Shown here in pieces: positions 52,419-62,852 of a DNA stretch of 64,000 nucleotides (positions are counted from its first letter, which is position 1; each line of letters starts with the position of its first letter). The stretch is taken from assembly GCA_045430285.1 (NCBI GenBank), contig JAILXV010000001.1, positions 1,178,001 through 1,242,000 of the forward strand, in the 5' to 3' direction. Under the pieces are notes generated by a model, which saw only the letters and a list, made by a program, of their open reading frames with translations, made no database searches and had not been told where the DNA came from. This DNA is from Agarilytica sp045430285. GTDB taxonomy: Bacteria; Pseudomonadota; Gammaproteobacteria; Pseudomonadales; Cellvibrionaceae. The position numbers were made by a program, and so were the translations under genes.

Positions 52419-54671
52419 GTGTTTAAGGGAAGTTTAGTATTCTATCTGATCTATTTATTATCGGCACAACTTGCCCACGCCGCACCCCATTCAACAACAT
52501 CAACACCCCCGCTAAACGCCAACGGTCAAAACTTTCCCTCAATGGCCATCGGCCTAAATGGTGTTGCATATTGGAACCCGAACTTTTCCTTTATAGACCT
52601 AATGAAGCAAGCCACCGCAGGCGAGTTACAACCTGTATCCGGCGCACCAGCGGGAACCACTGTCCAACTCTACGATGCAATGGAAGCTCAAGGCCTATTG
52701 GATGAAAACGGCTGGCCAACCGAGCTGCCACAACACTACTACTGGTCATCGCTCGTCAGCGCGGATGCGGACCATGTCCCCAGTCAACGTGGTCGCTATG
52801 TCGTACGTTACAAAGGTAAAGGCAACGTTAGTGTCGTCACCAATGGACAAACATTGTATGAAGAGGCTAACGAAATTGGTTTTACGATCAATTCCGACCA
52901 GCTATTTATACAAATCAAAATCGAAACAACAGACACCGAAAAAGACGGTGACTACGTTCGTGACATCACCGTTATGAAAGAGGATCATCTTCCTTTACAC
53001 GAACTCGGCCTTATTTTTAATCCCAGCTGGCTCGCACTCGTACAAGACATGCGTGTTTTACGCTATATGGACTGGCAATTTACAAATGGATCGATAGAAA
53101 CACAGTGGTCTGAACGAGCACGGCTCTCCACCAATAGCTGGGGCGTAACGCTCGAACGGAAAACACAAAAAGGCGTACCCATTGAAGCGATGGTACAACT
53201 TGCTAACTTAACGGGTACAGACCCTTGGTTTAATATCCCTTTTAATGCCGATAATAATTACGTACGTGAATTTTCTCGTTATGTAAAAACACATTTAGAT
53301 CCAAAACTTATCGCCTATTTCGAGTATTCAAATGAAGTATGGAATTGGATATTTAGCCAAACACATCAATCTCAAGAAGCAGGCCAAAATTTATTCGGTG
53401 ATAGCTTTGGAGAATACCCACTACGAGAATACTACGGTTACCGAAGCGCACACATCAGCGATATTATTCATGATGAATTTGGAAAGGAAGCCAGGGGGCG
53501 ACTCCATTTTACACTTGCGACTCAAACCGACGATAACAACTACGCACTACTTACTGCGATAAACGGCGCTAAACACTACTGCAAAACTCACGGAAAAAAC
53601 CTAAACGACCTTATTCATTCTGCAGCGGTCACTTGGTATTTTGGTATTCCTGCCGAACTCAATAAATATGTCGCCGAATGGATTGAAACCTACGGAGAAG
53701 ATGTCGCAAAAGATATGATCTTCTCTCAACTGAACGGTGAAAAAAACCACTTCAAAGGCGTACCAGAAAACGAACAGCCCAATATTGACAAGGTGTTGGA
53801 AAATATTCGCATTCAAGCGAAGCTGGCCACGCAATATAAGCTGGATACAATTTCCTACGAAGGTGGCACTCATCTACTAGGTTATGAAGAATACAACGAA
53901 CCTCTTGCTGACTTTTTTATGGATGTGAACAACGACCCGCGTATGGCCGACCTCTACGAGATGACCCACGAGGGCTGGCTTAAGATACCCGGCGCGACCT
54001 TATTTAATCATTTTGTTGAGCTCAGCAAACACTCTCGCTGGGGCTCTTGGGGCGCTCTACGTCATTTGGAAGATAAAACTCCCCGCTGGGATTTTGTTCT
54101 CAAAGCTAACCGTGAAAACGGGAACTGGGAAAAACGCCACACCTCAACATTTGATCAAGGCCTCTTTCATGTCGGAGAGATGGCCAGCGAATCCATAACA
54201 GGTACAAACCAAGCTGATTTTATAAGTGGTCAAGGCGGCAACGATACGCTCACGGGCGGAGATCATAACGACGGCTTACACGGTGGTCTGGGGGCAGATA
54301 CATTACACGGCGGATTAGGCGACGACGTGTTGATTGGAGGTGCTGGCGCAGACACGCTCTCTGGCGGGCCAGGGAAAGACCGTTTTGTGTTTACACAATA
54401 TCACGATGAGCCAGATACCCTTTTGGATTTCGGCGCTGGAGACGTGCTAGACCTTAGTGATTACCTCCTCGGCCCCTCCCCGCGAAAAATGGACCACTAT
54501 GTAGAGATCCAACAAGAAGATAAGGCTATCGTGATATTTGTAGATAGGGACGGAGCAGAGAATCGCTACCAAAAGCAGCTATTAGCCCGCATTACCATGC
54601 AAACATTGCCCTCCTCGGGCACAAGATCCGTAAATACAAAGTCGGTAATCGAAGCACTGATTATAGAATGA
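52419..54671 (+). CDS. Secreted glycoside-hydrolase-like protein with C-terminal RTX repeats
   Basis: The 750-residue product has a signal peptide (residues ~1-22, ending A-H-A) and a large domain (about 35-580). The Ca-binding repeats follow (about 595-660; G-G-x-G-x-D pattern). In the large domain, Y-F-E-Y-S-N-E-V-W-N near 300 and S-Y-E-G-G-T-H near 485 resemble the acid/base (N-E) and nucleophile strands of GH-A-type TIM barrels. Related proteins are often labelled cellulose-binding or calcium-binding. The GTG start has GAGG eight bases upstream. A polysaccharide-degrading role is inferred and the substrate is unknown. The calcium repeats with a Sec signal are unusual, as RTX proteins normally use a C-terminal type I signal. 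Confidence 0.7.
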   Translation: MFKGSLVFYLIYLLSAQLAHAAPHSTTSTPPLNANGQNFPSMAIGLNGVAYWNPNFSFIDLMKQATAGELQPVSGAPAGTTVQLYDAMEAQGLLDENGWPTELPQHYYWSSLVSADADHVPSQRGRYVVRYKGKGNVSVVTNGQTLYEEANEIGFTINSDQLFIQIKIETTDTEKDGDYVRDITVMKEDHLPLHELGLIFNPSWLALVQDMRVLRYMDWQFTNGSIETQWSERARLSTNSWGVTLERKTQKGVPIEAMVQLANLTGTDPWFNIPFNADNNYVREFSRYVKTHLDPKLIAYFEYSNEVWNWIFSQTHQSQEAGQNLFGDSFGEYPLREYYGYRSAHISDIIHDEFGKEARGRLHFTLATQTDDNNYALLTAINGAKHYCKTHGKNLNDLIHSAAVTWYFGIPAELNKYVAEWIETYGEDVAKDMIFSQLNGEKNHFKGVPENEQPNIDKVLENIRIQAKLATQYKLDTISYEGGTHLLGYEEYNEPLADFFMDVNNDPRMADLYEMTHEGWLKIPGATLFNHFVELSKHSRWGSWGALRHLEDKTPRWDFVLKANRENGNWEKRHTSTFDQGLFHVGEMASESITGTNQADFISGQGGNDTLTGGDHNDGLHGGLGADTLHGGLGDDVLIGGAGADTLSGGPGKDRFVFTQYHDEPDTLLDFGAGDVLDLSDYLLGPSPRKMDHYVEIQQEDKAIVIFVDRDGAENRYQKQLLARITMQTLPSSGTRSVNTKSVIEALIIE

Positions 54672-54730
54672 CATGAGAGGCTAATTTCCTCCAGCTACAA
54701 GGTTTACTGCTAAACTGAAAGACGAAGCCA

Positions 54731-55690
54731 GTGTTCGGCCTAGGCCAAACCTTCGGCAGCTCATCTACAGCGAAGACTTCCCCAGGTTCTCTTCGAGATT
54801 ACGGGGTTTTAGCTGTAGATAGACATTCAGTTTACGTGGCGCCTTACAACACTATGTCCGTTGAAGAAGATAACTTACGTTCGTTTAGCCGATATTGGTT
54901 CTTCCCCCATTGCGCCTGGAAAATTCCGGATACTGCAGAGCTACAAACAAAGACACCCGATGAACTAAAAGCTCTCGTCAGTAAATCCGTTATCGGGCTG
55001 CGCCCCGCCATTGAAAAAAATGACAGCGCAATCAAAGCCTTCCCAAAATGCGCGGACTCATTGGTAAGTGCACACCTAGATTCCATCGCACTAAAGTTTG
55101 GTTACGCCAACGAAAGTCAATCGGCTTTCATTACCAACAAAAAAGACCAAGCGCTAAAAGATTACGAAAATAATCAGTCCGTTATCGACGCTTTAAATAG
55201 CAACCTCGGGCTTAGAGCCGCCGCGTGTATATTCTTACTTCCGGAAGATAAAACAAAAATGCTAGGCAAAAATCTACTCTCCATCATGAATCTGCTTAAA
55301 GCGCGCGAGTCTTCGATTCTGAAAGGAAAAATAAAATGTGAACTACTGAAGTTTTCAATGTCGATGTGCAATGAGCTTAAACGCACAGAATACGCATCCG
55401 TCATCGAGATATTGGAAAAAGAACTATCGGCGCTATGTGAAAAAGCCAAAACTGCGATAGAAAAAATTCCAGCAGGCGTGATTGGCAATGAGTCCGTCAA
55501 AACACTTATCGAAAATGCCTTATCCGCAGTACCCCCGAACTCAGACCCAAAAATAAAATTGATTCAAACCTTCGATGTTGTGATCGATATCTATGCCCAA
55601 GCGAATACCGCAACCGCACAAAAACTATCTGGCCTCATACTCCCTATTGAAAAAGAGCATGACATCATTTCAATAGATCGCAGCCATTAG
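54731..55690 (+). CDS. Uncharacterised protein, mostly helical
   Basis: The frame of up to 319 codons starts at GTG 54731; an ATG at 54854 is an alternative and neither has a strong ribosome binding site. The product has no signal peptide or membrane segment, and a helical, Lys/Glu/Ser-rich C-terminal two thirds. I do not recognise it. It overlaps the convergent WYL regulator by four bases. It is specific to this accessory block as far as I can judge. Confidence 0.6.
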   Translation: MFGLGQTFGSSSTAKTSPGSLRDYGVLAVDRHSVYVAPYNTMSVEEDNLRSFSRYWFFPHCAWKIPDTAELQTKTPDELKALVSKSVIGLRPAIEKNDSAIKAFPKCADSLVSAHLDSIALKFGYANESQSAFITNKKDQALKDYENNQSVIDALNSNLGLRAAACIFLLPEDKTKMLGKNLLSIMNLLKARESSILKGKIKCELLKFSMSMCNELKRTEYASVIEILEKELSALCEKAKTAIEKIPAGVIGNESVKTLIENALSAVPPNSDPKIKLIQTFDVVIDIYAQANTATAQKLSGLILPIEKEHDIISIDRSH

Positions 55691-56379
55691 CTCTCACCAC
55701 CAGAACACTGACTCAAAGAATTAATATAATCCTCTAAAGATTCGCCACACACCTCTTCATATTTTTCCCCCTCCTGAATAGATTGCATTCGATCAATACG
55801 AAAATTACGAAAGCTATTGCGTAAATAACACCACCCCGTTAACGTCCATACATACCCCCAAAAATACAACGCAAGCGGTTTGATTGTGCGTTCACTTCCA
55901 TTACCGTCTTCGCGCGTATACTCAAATGATATTTTGAGTTTGTCATTAACCGCACGCCGTAGAACATCTACGTTATTAAAAATATCCGTCTCAAAATGAT
56001 AAGGGTGTGCATACAGATGGCTTTCTTGTGTTAAATGCCGCAAGTGTTCTGGCAATGCGCCTTCGATTTTATCGATCGCCGTTTGAGCGGCCTTAGCTAA
56101 CTCCTGACCACCCCAAGTCCCCACCATTCTCGCTCCCAGAACGATCGATTGAATCTCGTCCTGGCTGAACATAAGCGGTGGAATATCCATCGAGTGACGC
56201 AACACATAGCCAACACCCGCTTCACCTTCAACGGGTACGCCCGATAAGCTCAGGTCTTGAATATCACGATAAATCGTCCGCTCGGAGACCTCCAAACGCT
56301 CAGCGAGTGCTTTCGCTGTCACTAAGCGCCGGTTTCGTAAAATTTGAACAATCTGAAAAAGCCTATCGGCACGTCTCAT
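55687..56379 (-). CDS. YafY-type HTH/WYL transcriptional regulator
   Basis: The 230-residue protein has an HTH-11 domain (residues 1-60; R-T-I-Y-R-D-I-Q-D-L) and a WYL domain (about 135-210; S-F-E-Y-T-R, then W-T-L-T-G-W-C-Y-L-R). The latter often senses nucleic-acid or nucleotide ligands. It probably regulates the downstream-facing VOC gene or itself. The VOC protein gene is 35 bases upstream on the same strand, suggesting one transcript. Confidence 0.9.
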   Translation of the reverse strand: MRRADRLFQIVQILRNRRLVTAKALAERLEVSERTIYRDIQDLSLSGVPVEGEAGVGYVLRHSMDIPPLMFSQDEIQSIVLGARMVGTWGGQELAKAAQTAIDKIEGALPEHLRHLTQESHLYAHPYHFETDIFNNVDVLRRAVNDKLKISFEYTREDGNGSERTIKPLALYFWGYVWTLTGWCYLRNSFRNFRIDRMQSIQEGEKYEEVCGESLEDYINSLSQCSGGES

Positions 56380-56414
56380 CTATTTACTCGGTGTCATCTT
56401 ATTCAGGCATCAAC

Positions 56415-56786
56415 TCACTTCAGCGAATACAGCCCTACACGATTACCTTCTACATCCAAAATCTGAGCGAAGTACCCGCAATCACCCTCTTTAATGGCTG
56501 TTTTTGGGCACATAATTTCACTCCCTAAATGCTTTGCCCGCTCTAGTGCAGGCGCTAGATCTTCACCCGCATTTAGGTATACGATCGTCCCTTCCCTGCT
56601 CGGCTTATAATCAGGGCCCTTCACTAGCGCTCCCGAAATAAGGGCCGGATTGGCACTAAACATCGCCATCTCAAAACCTTCCATTTCGTCATCCGTAAAG
56701 CTTACATCAAACACCTCAGAATAAAAGGCCTTCGCGCGCGCCATGTCAGTAACCGGAATTTCACCCCAAGTAATAATATGGTTCAT
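56415..56786 (-). CDS. VOC (glyoxalase-like) family protein
   Basis: The 123-residue product has the paired beta-alpha-beta layout of the vicinal-oxygen-chelate superfamily (I-P-V-T-D-M-A-R-A-K-A-F-Y, then I-L-D-V-E-G-N-R-V-G-L-Y). Members act on small molecules or bind drugs; no specific role is visible. I start at the ATG at 56786, with GGAG six bases before it; the longer frame adds a hydrophobic leader unlike the family. Confidence 0.85.
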   Translation of the reverse strand: MNHIITWGEIPVTDMARAKAFYSEVFDVSFTDDEMEGFEMAMFSANPALISGALVKGPDYKPSREGTIVYLNAGEDLAPALERAKHLGSEIMCPKTAIKEGDCGYFAQILDVEGNRVGLYSLK

Positions 56787-56961
56787 AATTTTCTCCAAAA
56801 TCAATAAGTTATTAGGTAAATGCAGACTGCGGAATAAACTATACGTGAGGGCTCCTGACAGCATTCTGTCAGGAGGGGTGAAAGAAATGCAGATTATATG
56901 TGTAGAAAGCTATACGCAGTTTAGTTTGAGGATGTATGAGGTAACTAGGCGATCAAAACCA

Positions 56962-57762
56962 CTAATTAATTTTCGCAGAAAACTCACGTATCAATTCCGG
57001 CCACCGTTCAAAATCTGAATAGCCCTTCGCAATATGAAGCGCCGATTGAGGTAGCAATCGATCCAATTCGGTTGCTGTTTCAAGTGGGTGACTAGGATCA
57101 TCAACCCAGCCCAAAATCAGCGTCGGGATATCGATCGCCTGAATCTCGACAGGGGAAGGTAAGTCAGTCAAAGCTGCGCCCTTAAAAAGGTTTAATAGCG
57201 TCCGTCTCTTTAATGACTTCAGCCCATCCAAAGCCCCATGAACATTTCCGGTATGTTCATCTAGAAGCCACTGAGGAAGGATTCTTCCCATATCTCTTCC
57301 TATTATTTTTTCTAGAATGTTCCCGCCCAGTAAACCACCCATTCTGGCAAACTTTCGATATAGCTTCCCTTGCGCCACTCTCGTTTCCCAAGCTGTAGGC
57401 GGATTCATCAATATCATCCCTTTAACTCTATCTGGAGCAAGTAACCCAGCGTAGATGGATGTTGCACACCCCATGGACTGGCCGCCGGCAATAAAGCGAT
57501 CTATTTCCAATTCATCAGCTATAGATAACATATCATTGGATAAGTTTTTCCAATGATAATCTTCAGGGAAATAAGAAGATTCCGTCTTACCGTGACCACG
57601 CGCGTCGTAGCGCACCAACCTTTGGCCAGCTGGAAATTGATCCCAACCATACATACCCAACAAATCTTCGCTGGCCATGCTCGCCATCAATCCATGCCCC
57701 CATAACAGCGCATCGCCGGAACCGGAGTCTTGAATATTAAATTCCAGGTTGTTAACTTTCAT
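56962..57762 (-). CDS. Alpha/beta hydrolase
   Basis: The 266-residue protein has L-W-G-H-G-L-M (oxyanion region) near residue 24 and the nucleophile elbow G-G-Q-S-M-G-C near residue 92. An aspartate near 213 (W-V-D-D-P-S) completes the likely acid position. The expected C-terminal histidine is probably in A-L-H-I-A-K-G. It is a generic esterase or C-C hydrolase-type enzyme with unknown substrate. GGGA lies about eight bases before the ATG at 57762. Confidence 0.8.
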   Translation of the reverse strand: MKVNNLEFNIQDSGSGDALLWGHGLMASMASEDLLGMYGWDQFPAGQRLVRYDARGHGKTESSYFPEDYHWKNLSNDMLSIADELEIDRFIAGGQSMGCATSIYAGLLAPDRVKGMILMNPPTAWETRVAQGKLYRKFARMGGLLGGNILEKIIGRDMGRILPQWLLDEHTGNVHGALDGLKSLKRRTLLNLFKGAALTDLPSPVEIQAIDIPTLILGWVDDPSHPLETATELDRLLPQSALHIAKGYSDFERWPELIREFSAKIN

Positions 57763-57849
57763 AGCCAATTCCCAATTAACGAATGACAAGCTAAACCGCT
57801 AAGTCATTTCGACTAGTGCTAGAGATGATAACAGAGAAGAATAAAGCGA

Positions 57850-57869
57850 GCGCCACAGGAAAGTGGCGC
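57850..57869 (-). terminator. Hairpin after gdhB
   Basis: GCGCCAC and GTGGCGC pair perfectly around a six-base loop, 27 bases after the gdhB stop. On the minus strand it is followed by CGCTTTATT rather than a clean T-run, so termination may be partial. Confidence 0.45.
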
Positions 57870-57895
57870 CCAGCAAAAAAACTAAGACAGGAAAA

Positions 57896-60800
57896 TTATA
57901 GACTCTCGCTATGATCCGTCGCTTGAGCCAAATCGATCAACTCACGCATGGCGACTGAAAACATCGCGTAATCTGTCATCTGGGAGCCTTGCACTTCGTT
58001 CACCATATTGCGCCAGCGGTTCACTAGGTAAGTATGTTTTTCTGACCATAGGGCCAAGACTTCATCTAACGGGCGGCCTTTCTGTAAGCGAACTAATGCT
58101 ACTGTAAGACGGCGTAATTGCGCCTCCAAGTCATCGATATAGCTCTCGCGCGCCATTGCTTGCCAGTAAGATTCAACGCGTACATTGGATATCTGAGTGG
58201 CGAACCAGTTTAACCCCAGCTCATCTAACAAACGGAAAAAGACTTCTGACACATCGCGCAATTTTGCTTTGGTATGAATCGACACCTCAACAACGCTCAA
58301 ACCGGAAAATAAATTACCAGGCATGGATAACGGTAAGACCCACTCCTCTAATACGTTATGGGATTGCAGGGCTTCACGCCGAGATTCCCACTCTTCCCGA
58401 GCGGTTCCGATCACGACTTCTGCCGTCATTTTTTGTACGCCTAGAACCCCCTCCTGGAAAACCGCAACTTCTTTTGCTGGGTTTAAACCTGAACGACGAT
58501 TTCGTAAGAACCAACGGGTACCACGACGTACACGCCTGATCATATTGCCCATAAGTTGATACTGAAATTCAGCAGGTACTTTATTATCTAAAGATTTAAT
58601 ATAGCTTTGAAAACGTTCGAACTGGAACACATCCCGCGAGACGATATATGCACGTGCGACATCATCTAGGGAGGCACCCGTTGTTTCCAATAGGCGATGC
58701 CCGGCTGTAATCCCCAAGTTATTAATTAAATCGTTGGCGACCTGAGTCCCTACGATTTCTCGCTTCAAACGGTGATGATAAATTTCATCAGGGTATTTTT
58801 TCCGAAGTTTATCGGGAAATGCGGTTTCAATCTCTTTCACGATATACGCATCTTCAGCGATATCAGACGCGATGAGTGATTCTTTCAACATAACCTTTGC
58901 GTAAGATATTAATACGGAAAGTTCTGGGCGAGCCAAAGACTTACCAAGGCCCTGCCGCTCTACGATCACGTCATCCGTTGGTAAAAATTCCAACTGACGG
59001 TTTAGCTTTCCTTCGCCCTCTAGGTAACTGATAAAACGACGATACTCAGTTAGCCGTTGCGACACTTCGTGCTCAGCCAAACTGATCGACATGGTTTGGC
59101 GATAATTGTTTTGCAACACAAGATCAGAAACGGCGTCCGTCATTTGCGCGAGCAAACGATTTCTTTGTTTGGATGTAAGATCGCCATTGGCGACAAGCTC
59201 ATCCAATAAGATTTTAATGTTCACCTCATGATCCGAACAATCCACCCCAGCGGCATTATCAATAAAGTCGGTATTACAGGCACCGCCGTTTAATGCAAAC
59301 TCCACTCGCCCGAGCTGGGTTAAACCGAGGTTACCTCCTTCCCCAAATACTTGGCAACGAAGGTCTCGCCCATCCACACGAAGGCTGTCATTGGCTTTAT
59401 CACCCACATCGGAATGGGTTTCCCAACTGGCTTTTACGTATGTACCAATACCGCCATTCCAGATCAAATCCACCGGGGATTTCATCAATGCGGTAATCAG
59501 GTCGTTCGGTGCAAGCTTGTCTTCTTTTATATCGAAGACCTTTTTCATCTGGCTGGATATTTTTATGGACTTGGCACTGCGTAAAAAGATACCCCCACCC
59601 TTCGAAATAAGGGACGTATCGTAGTCTTCCCAGCTTGTTCCTGGCGTTTCAAACAAGCGCTTACGCTCGATGAAACTCGATGCAGAATCAGGTGCTGGGT
59701 CAATAAAAATATGAAGGTGATTAAAGGCAGCCGTAAGGCAGATATGCTCCGAAAGCAACATGCCGTTACCAAACACATCGCCCGCCATATCTCCCACACC
59801 AATTACGGAAAAGTCCGTTGTTTGGATATCGATACCCTTTTCTCTAAAGTGCCGTTGAACCGACACCCACGCACCTTTGGCGGTAATACCCATGCCTTTG
59901 TGGTCATAACCTTGGCTACCACCGGAAGCAAAGGCATCACCCAACCAAAAATTATTCGCGATCGAAATTTCATTTGCGATATCAGAGAATGTCGCCGTGC
60001 CTTTATCGGCCGCGACAACCAGGTAAGGGTCGTCGGGATCTTTTCGAATAACATTTTCTGGCGCTACGGGCTTACCTTCAATTAAGTTGTCTGAAAGATC
60101 CAATAAGCCTTGAATAAAGATTTTGTAACAGGCTATGCCTTCTGCTAAAAATTCATCACGTGACATTGCCTTAGTTAAACGCTTAGCCACAAATCCGCCT
60201 TTTGCACCGTTCGGCACAATAACCGCATTTTTTACTTGCTGCGCCTTCACCAACCCGAGCACTTCTGTTCGGTAATCCTGTAATCGATCGGACCATCGCA
60301 AACCACCACGGGCAACTTTGCCACCACGAAGGTGCACCCCTTCTACTCGCGGGGAGTAAACAAACGTTTCGAACATGGGGCGCGGCTCGGGAATATCGGG
60401 AATATCTCGAGGGCTAAATTTTACTGATATATAACTTTTATCTTCGCCACTGCTATCTTTCTGATAGTAATTTGTTCGCAGCGTGGCATTCATCAGATCT
60501 AAATAACGCCGCAAAGCTCGGTCTTCATTTAAATTTTCAACCGCATCGAGCGCTTCAATGACTTTTGCTTTTAAGCGTTCTACACGCTCGTCTTCTGCAT
60601 CTTCATTTTTGTTTACGCGCGGGTCAAAACTTGCTTTAAACAAGGCCACTAAATTACGTGTTACATCAAGGTGGTGGACAAGGGTATCCGCAATAAATTG
60701 CTGGGTGGTATTAAAGCCAGTTTGTTTTAGGTACGTGGCATAAGCGCGCAGCATGGACACTTCACGCCAGTTTAAACGAGCGCCTAAAACCAAACGGTTA

Positions 60801-62746
60801 AACGCATCACTTTCGCTATGGCCACGCCAAATATTCAGAAAAGCTTCTTCGAAGTGGGGGCGAACACCGTGCACATCGACATTAACAGGCAAGCCAAAGG
60901 CTAATTGAAAGTCGTGCAACCATACAACACCGCGATCATCGGTCTTAATTTTGTAAGGATGTTCACCAAGCACACGTAGGCCAAGATGCTCTAAAATGGG
61001 TATCACATCCGAAAGTTCAAGCGGCTTATGCATATGCATAATTTTAAAACGCATCGTATCTTCGTCCTCACCGATAGGACGATATAGGTTCATTGCGATG
61101 TCTTTTTCTGAGCCTAAGCTCTCTAGCATCTCAATATCAGTCGCGGCGGATCGTGCATCGAACTGTTCTTGATAACTTTGAGAAAAGGCATAGTGATAAC
61201 GGTTGTAATAATCAATACCGCTGGATTCACCAAAGTGATCGATTAGCGCATGCTGTAAATGTTCTTCCCAATTTTTTGTGACGTCTCGAATGGCTTCCTC
61301 TAGCGCCGCAACATCAAGATCCATCTTTTTATTTTCGTCGACTCTAAAGACAAACTGCGCACGCGCTAATGTAGATTCAGAAAAATAGGTAGTCGAATCA
61401 CACTCTTCACTTTCCAGCGCTTCACCGATAAGCTTTTCAATCTTAATGCGAACACGGGTACTATATAAATCCTTGGGTACGTAAACCATGCAGTTTACGA
61501 AGCTACCGAAAGGGTCTTTCCGTATAATCAAACGTACGACATGGCGTTCATTAATCGATGTGATATTCCAAATATTGTTATACAGCGTATCTTCATCTGA
61601 TTGAAACATCTCTTCTTTAGGGAAGCTTTCAATCACACGTAACAAATTTTTACCGTAATACCCGCTCGTATCTAACCCAGTACGAGAGATGACGTTTTCC
61701 ACTTTTTTACGCATAAGCGGAATTTGCATTGGTGACATCGCGAATACAGCATAAGTAAATAAGCCTAGGTACCGACATTCACCGCAGACCTTACCCTTTT
61801 CATCATATTTTTTTACCGCAATATAATCTGGATACACGCCCCGATGCACATTCGACCGTGTCGCCGATTTAGAGAAGAAAACGACATCATCACTTTTATG
61901 GAAAAGTCGCATACCTGCATTAGAGTCGATGGAAATTACATCAGAGGAGTCGTCAGTAAGTTTTTTGAATATCCCTAGACGCGCATCGGTATTTTCTTTC
62001 AGCCCTTTCTTTTTACCACTTGAAACAATGTCGTACTCACGATACCCCATGAAGGTGAAATGGGACTCTTGTAACCATTGCAAAAAGGCAAATGCCTCTT
62101 CTGCTTCAGGATGGGACTCCAACATATTCACTTGGGTCTTACCCAGTTGAGCCAAAATACCGCGATAATCGCTTACTACATTCCCCACATCATTCAACAC
62201 GCCCGATATAGAGCGGCGAATTTCCGCCAGCTGTGACTCTTCGGTATGCAAGCTGACTTCAACATATACGAGCGCCTCTTTTTTTGCCTTAGTCGCTTCG
62301 CCTTTTGCAGAGATAACCGATTTAAACTTCCCTCTTGCGTCTCTTTCAATTGGCAGTACAGAACTTTGCACAACATAAATGGGGATATCCCTTCGGTTTA
62401 ACTCCAAACGAATAGAGTCAACTAAAAAAGGCATATCCGCCTGCAAAACAGTGATCACGGTACGACCACACATCCAGCCATGCTCTTCAAGGTTGGGGTT
62501 AAACACGTTAACCCGCCCACCGCCTTTTAGCCCCTTCTGAATAGAAAGGAACAAACCATACAAGAAGCCATGGAGATCACTTATTTCTCTGCCAACCCAC
62601 GCATCCACGGGGAAATACTTAAGATACTGATTCGCGAATCCGAGAAATACCTTGGCATCTTCTGATTTAAGTTTTTTATTTGCCAGGCTTGTATGACTTT
62701 TAATCAATCCGGAGCGATTTTCGACGTGGCTAGCGTTGATTTCCAC
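57896..62746 (-). CDS. gdhB: NAD-specific glutamate dehydrogenase, large (180 kDa) type
   Basis: The 1616-residue enzyme has the long N-terminal ACT-like regulatory part (about 1-700) and a catalytic domain (about 720-1230). The catalytic part includes G-G-L-R-W-S-D-R, P-N-G-A-K-G-G-F and V-G-D-M-A-G-D-V-F-G-N-G. A C-terminal helical domain completes it. It deaminates glutamate to 2-oxoglutarate during amino-acid catabolism. The size equals that of the Pseudomonas enzyme. The start is GTG with GAGGA about seven bases upstream. Confidence 0.96.
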   Translation of the reverse strand: MEINASHVENRSGLIKSHTSLANKKLKSEDAKVFLGFANQYLKYFPVDAWVGREISDLHGFLYGLFLSIQKGLKGGGRVNVFNPNLEEHGWMCGRTVITVLQADMPFLVDSIRLELNRRDIPIYVVQSSVLPIERDARGKFKSVISAKGEATKAKKEALVYVEVSLHTEESQLAEIRRSISGVLNDVGNVVSDYRGILAQLGKTQVNMLESHPEAEEAFAFLQWLQESHFTFMGYREYDIVSSGKKKGLKENTDARLGIFKKLTDDSSDVISIDSNAGMRLFHKSDDVVFFSKSATRSNVHRGVYPDYIAVKKYDEKGKVCGECRYLGLFTYAVFAMSPMQIPLMRKKVENVISRTGLDTSGYYGKNLLRVIESFPKEEMFQSDEDTLYNNIWNITSINERHVVRLIIRKDPFGSFVNCMVYVPKDLYSTRVRIKIEKLIGEALESEECDSTTYFSESTLARAQFVFRVDENKKMDLDVAALEEAIRDVTKNWEEHLQHALIDHFGESSGIDYYNRYHYAFSQSYQEQFDARSAATDIEMLESLGSEKDIAMNLYRPIGEDEDTMRFKIMHMHKPLELSDVIPILEHLGLRVLGEHPYKIKTDDRGVVWLHDFQLAFGLPVNVDVHGVRPHFEEAFLNIWRGHSESDAFNRLVLGARLNWREVSMLRAYATYLKQTGFNTTQQFIADTLVHHLDVTRNLVALFKASFDPRVNKNEDAEDERVERLKAKVIEALDAVENLNEDRALRRYLDLMNATLRTNYYQKDSSGEDKSYISVKFSPRDIPDIPEPRPMFETFVYSPRVEGVHLRGGKVARGGLRWSDRLQDYRTEVLGLVKAQQVKNAVIVPNGAKGGFVAKRLTKAMSRDEFLAEGIACYKIFIQGLLDLSDNLIEGKPVAPENVIRKDPDDPYLVVAADKGTATFSDIANEISIANNFWLGDAFASGGSQGYDHKGMGITAKGAWVSVQRHFREKGIDIQTTDFSVIGVGDMAGDVFGNGMLLSEHICLTAAFNHLHIFIDPAPDSASSFIERKRLFETPGTSWEDYDTSLISKGGGIFLRSAKSIKISSQMKKVFDIKEDKLAPNDLITALMKSPVDLIWNGGIGTYVKASWETHSDVGDKANDSLRVDGRDLRCQVFGEGGNLGLTQLGRVEFALNGGACNTDFIDNAAGVDCSDHEVNIKILLDELVANGDLTSKQRNRLLAQMTDAVSDLVLQNNYRQTMSISLAEHEVSQRLTEYRRFISYLEGEGKLNRQLEFLPTDDVIVERQGLGKSLARPELSVLISYAKVMLKESLIASDIAEDAYIVKEIETAFPDKLRKKYPDEIYHHRLKREIVGTQVANDLINNLGITAGHRLLETTGASLDDVARAYIVSRDVFQFERFQSYIKSLDNKVPAEFQYQLMGNMIRRVRRGTRWFLRNRRSGLNPAKEVAVFQEGVLGVQKMTAEVVIGTAREEWESRREALQSHNVLEEWVLPLSMPGNLFSGLSVVEVSIHTKAKLRDVSEVFFRLLDELGLNWFATQISNVRVESYWQAMARESYIDDLEAQLRRLTVALVRLQKGRPLDEVLALWSEKHTYLVNRWRNMVNEVQGSQMTDYAMFSVAMRELIDLAQATDHSESL

Positions 62747-62852
62747 AGGCTTCCTCTCATTATTCTTTGCGTTATTTTATGGCCAAGTAACTATTGATAT
62801 TAATGAATCAGACCTTACATAAGAATAGTTCATAAATTTGAGGAGATTACGC

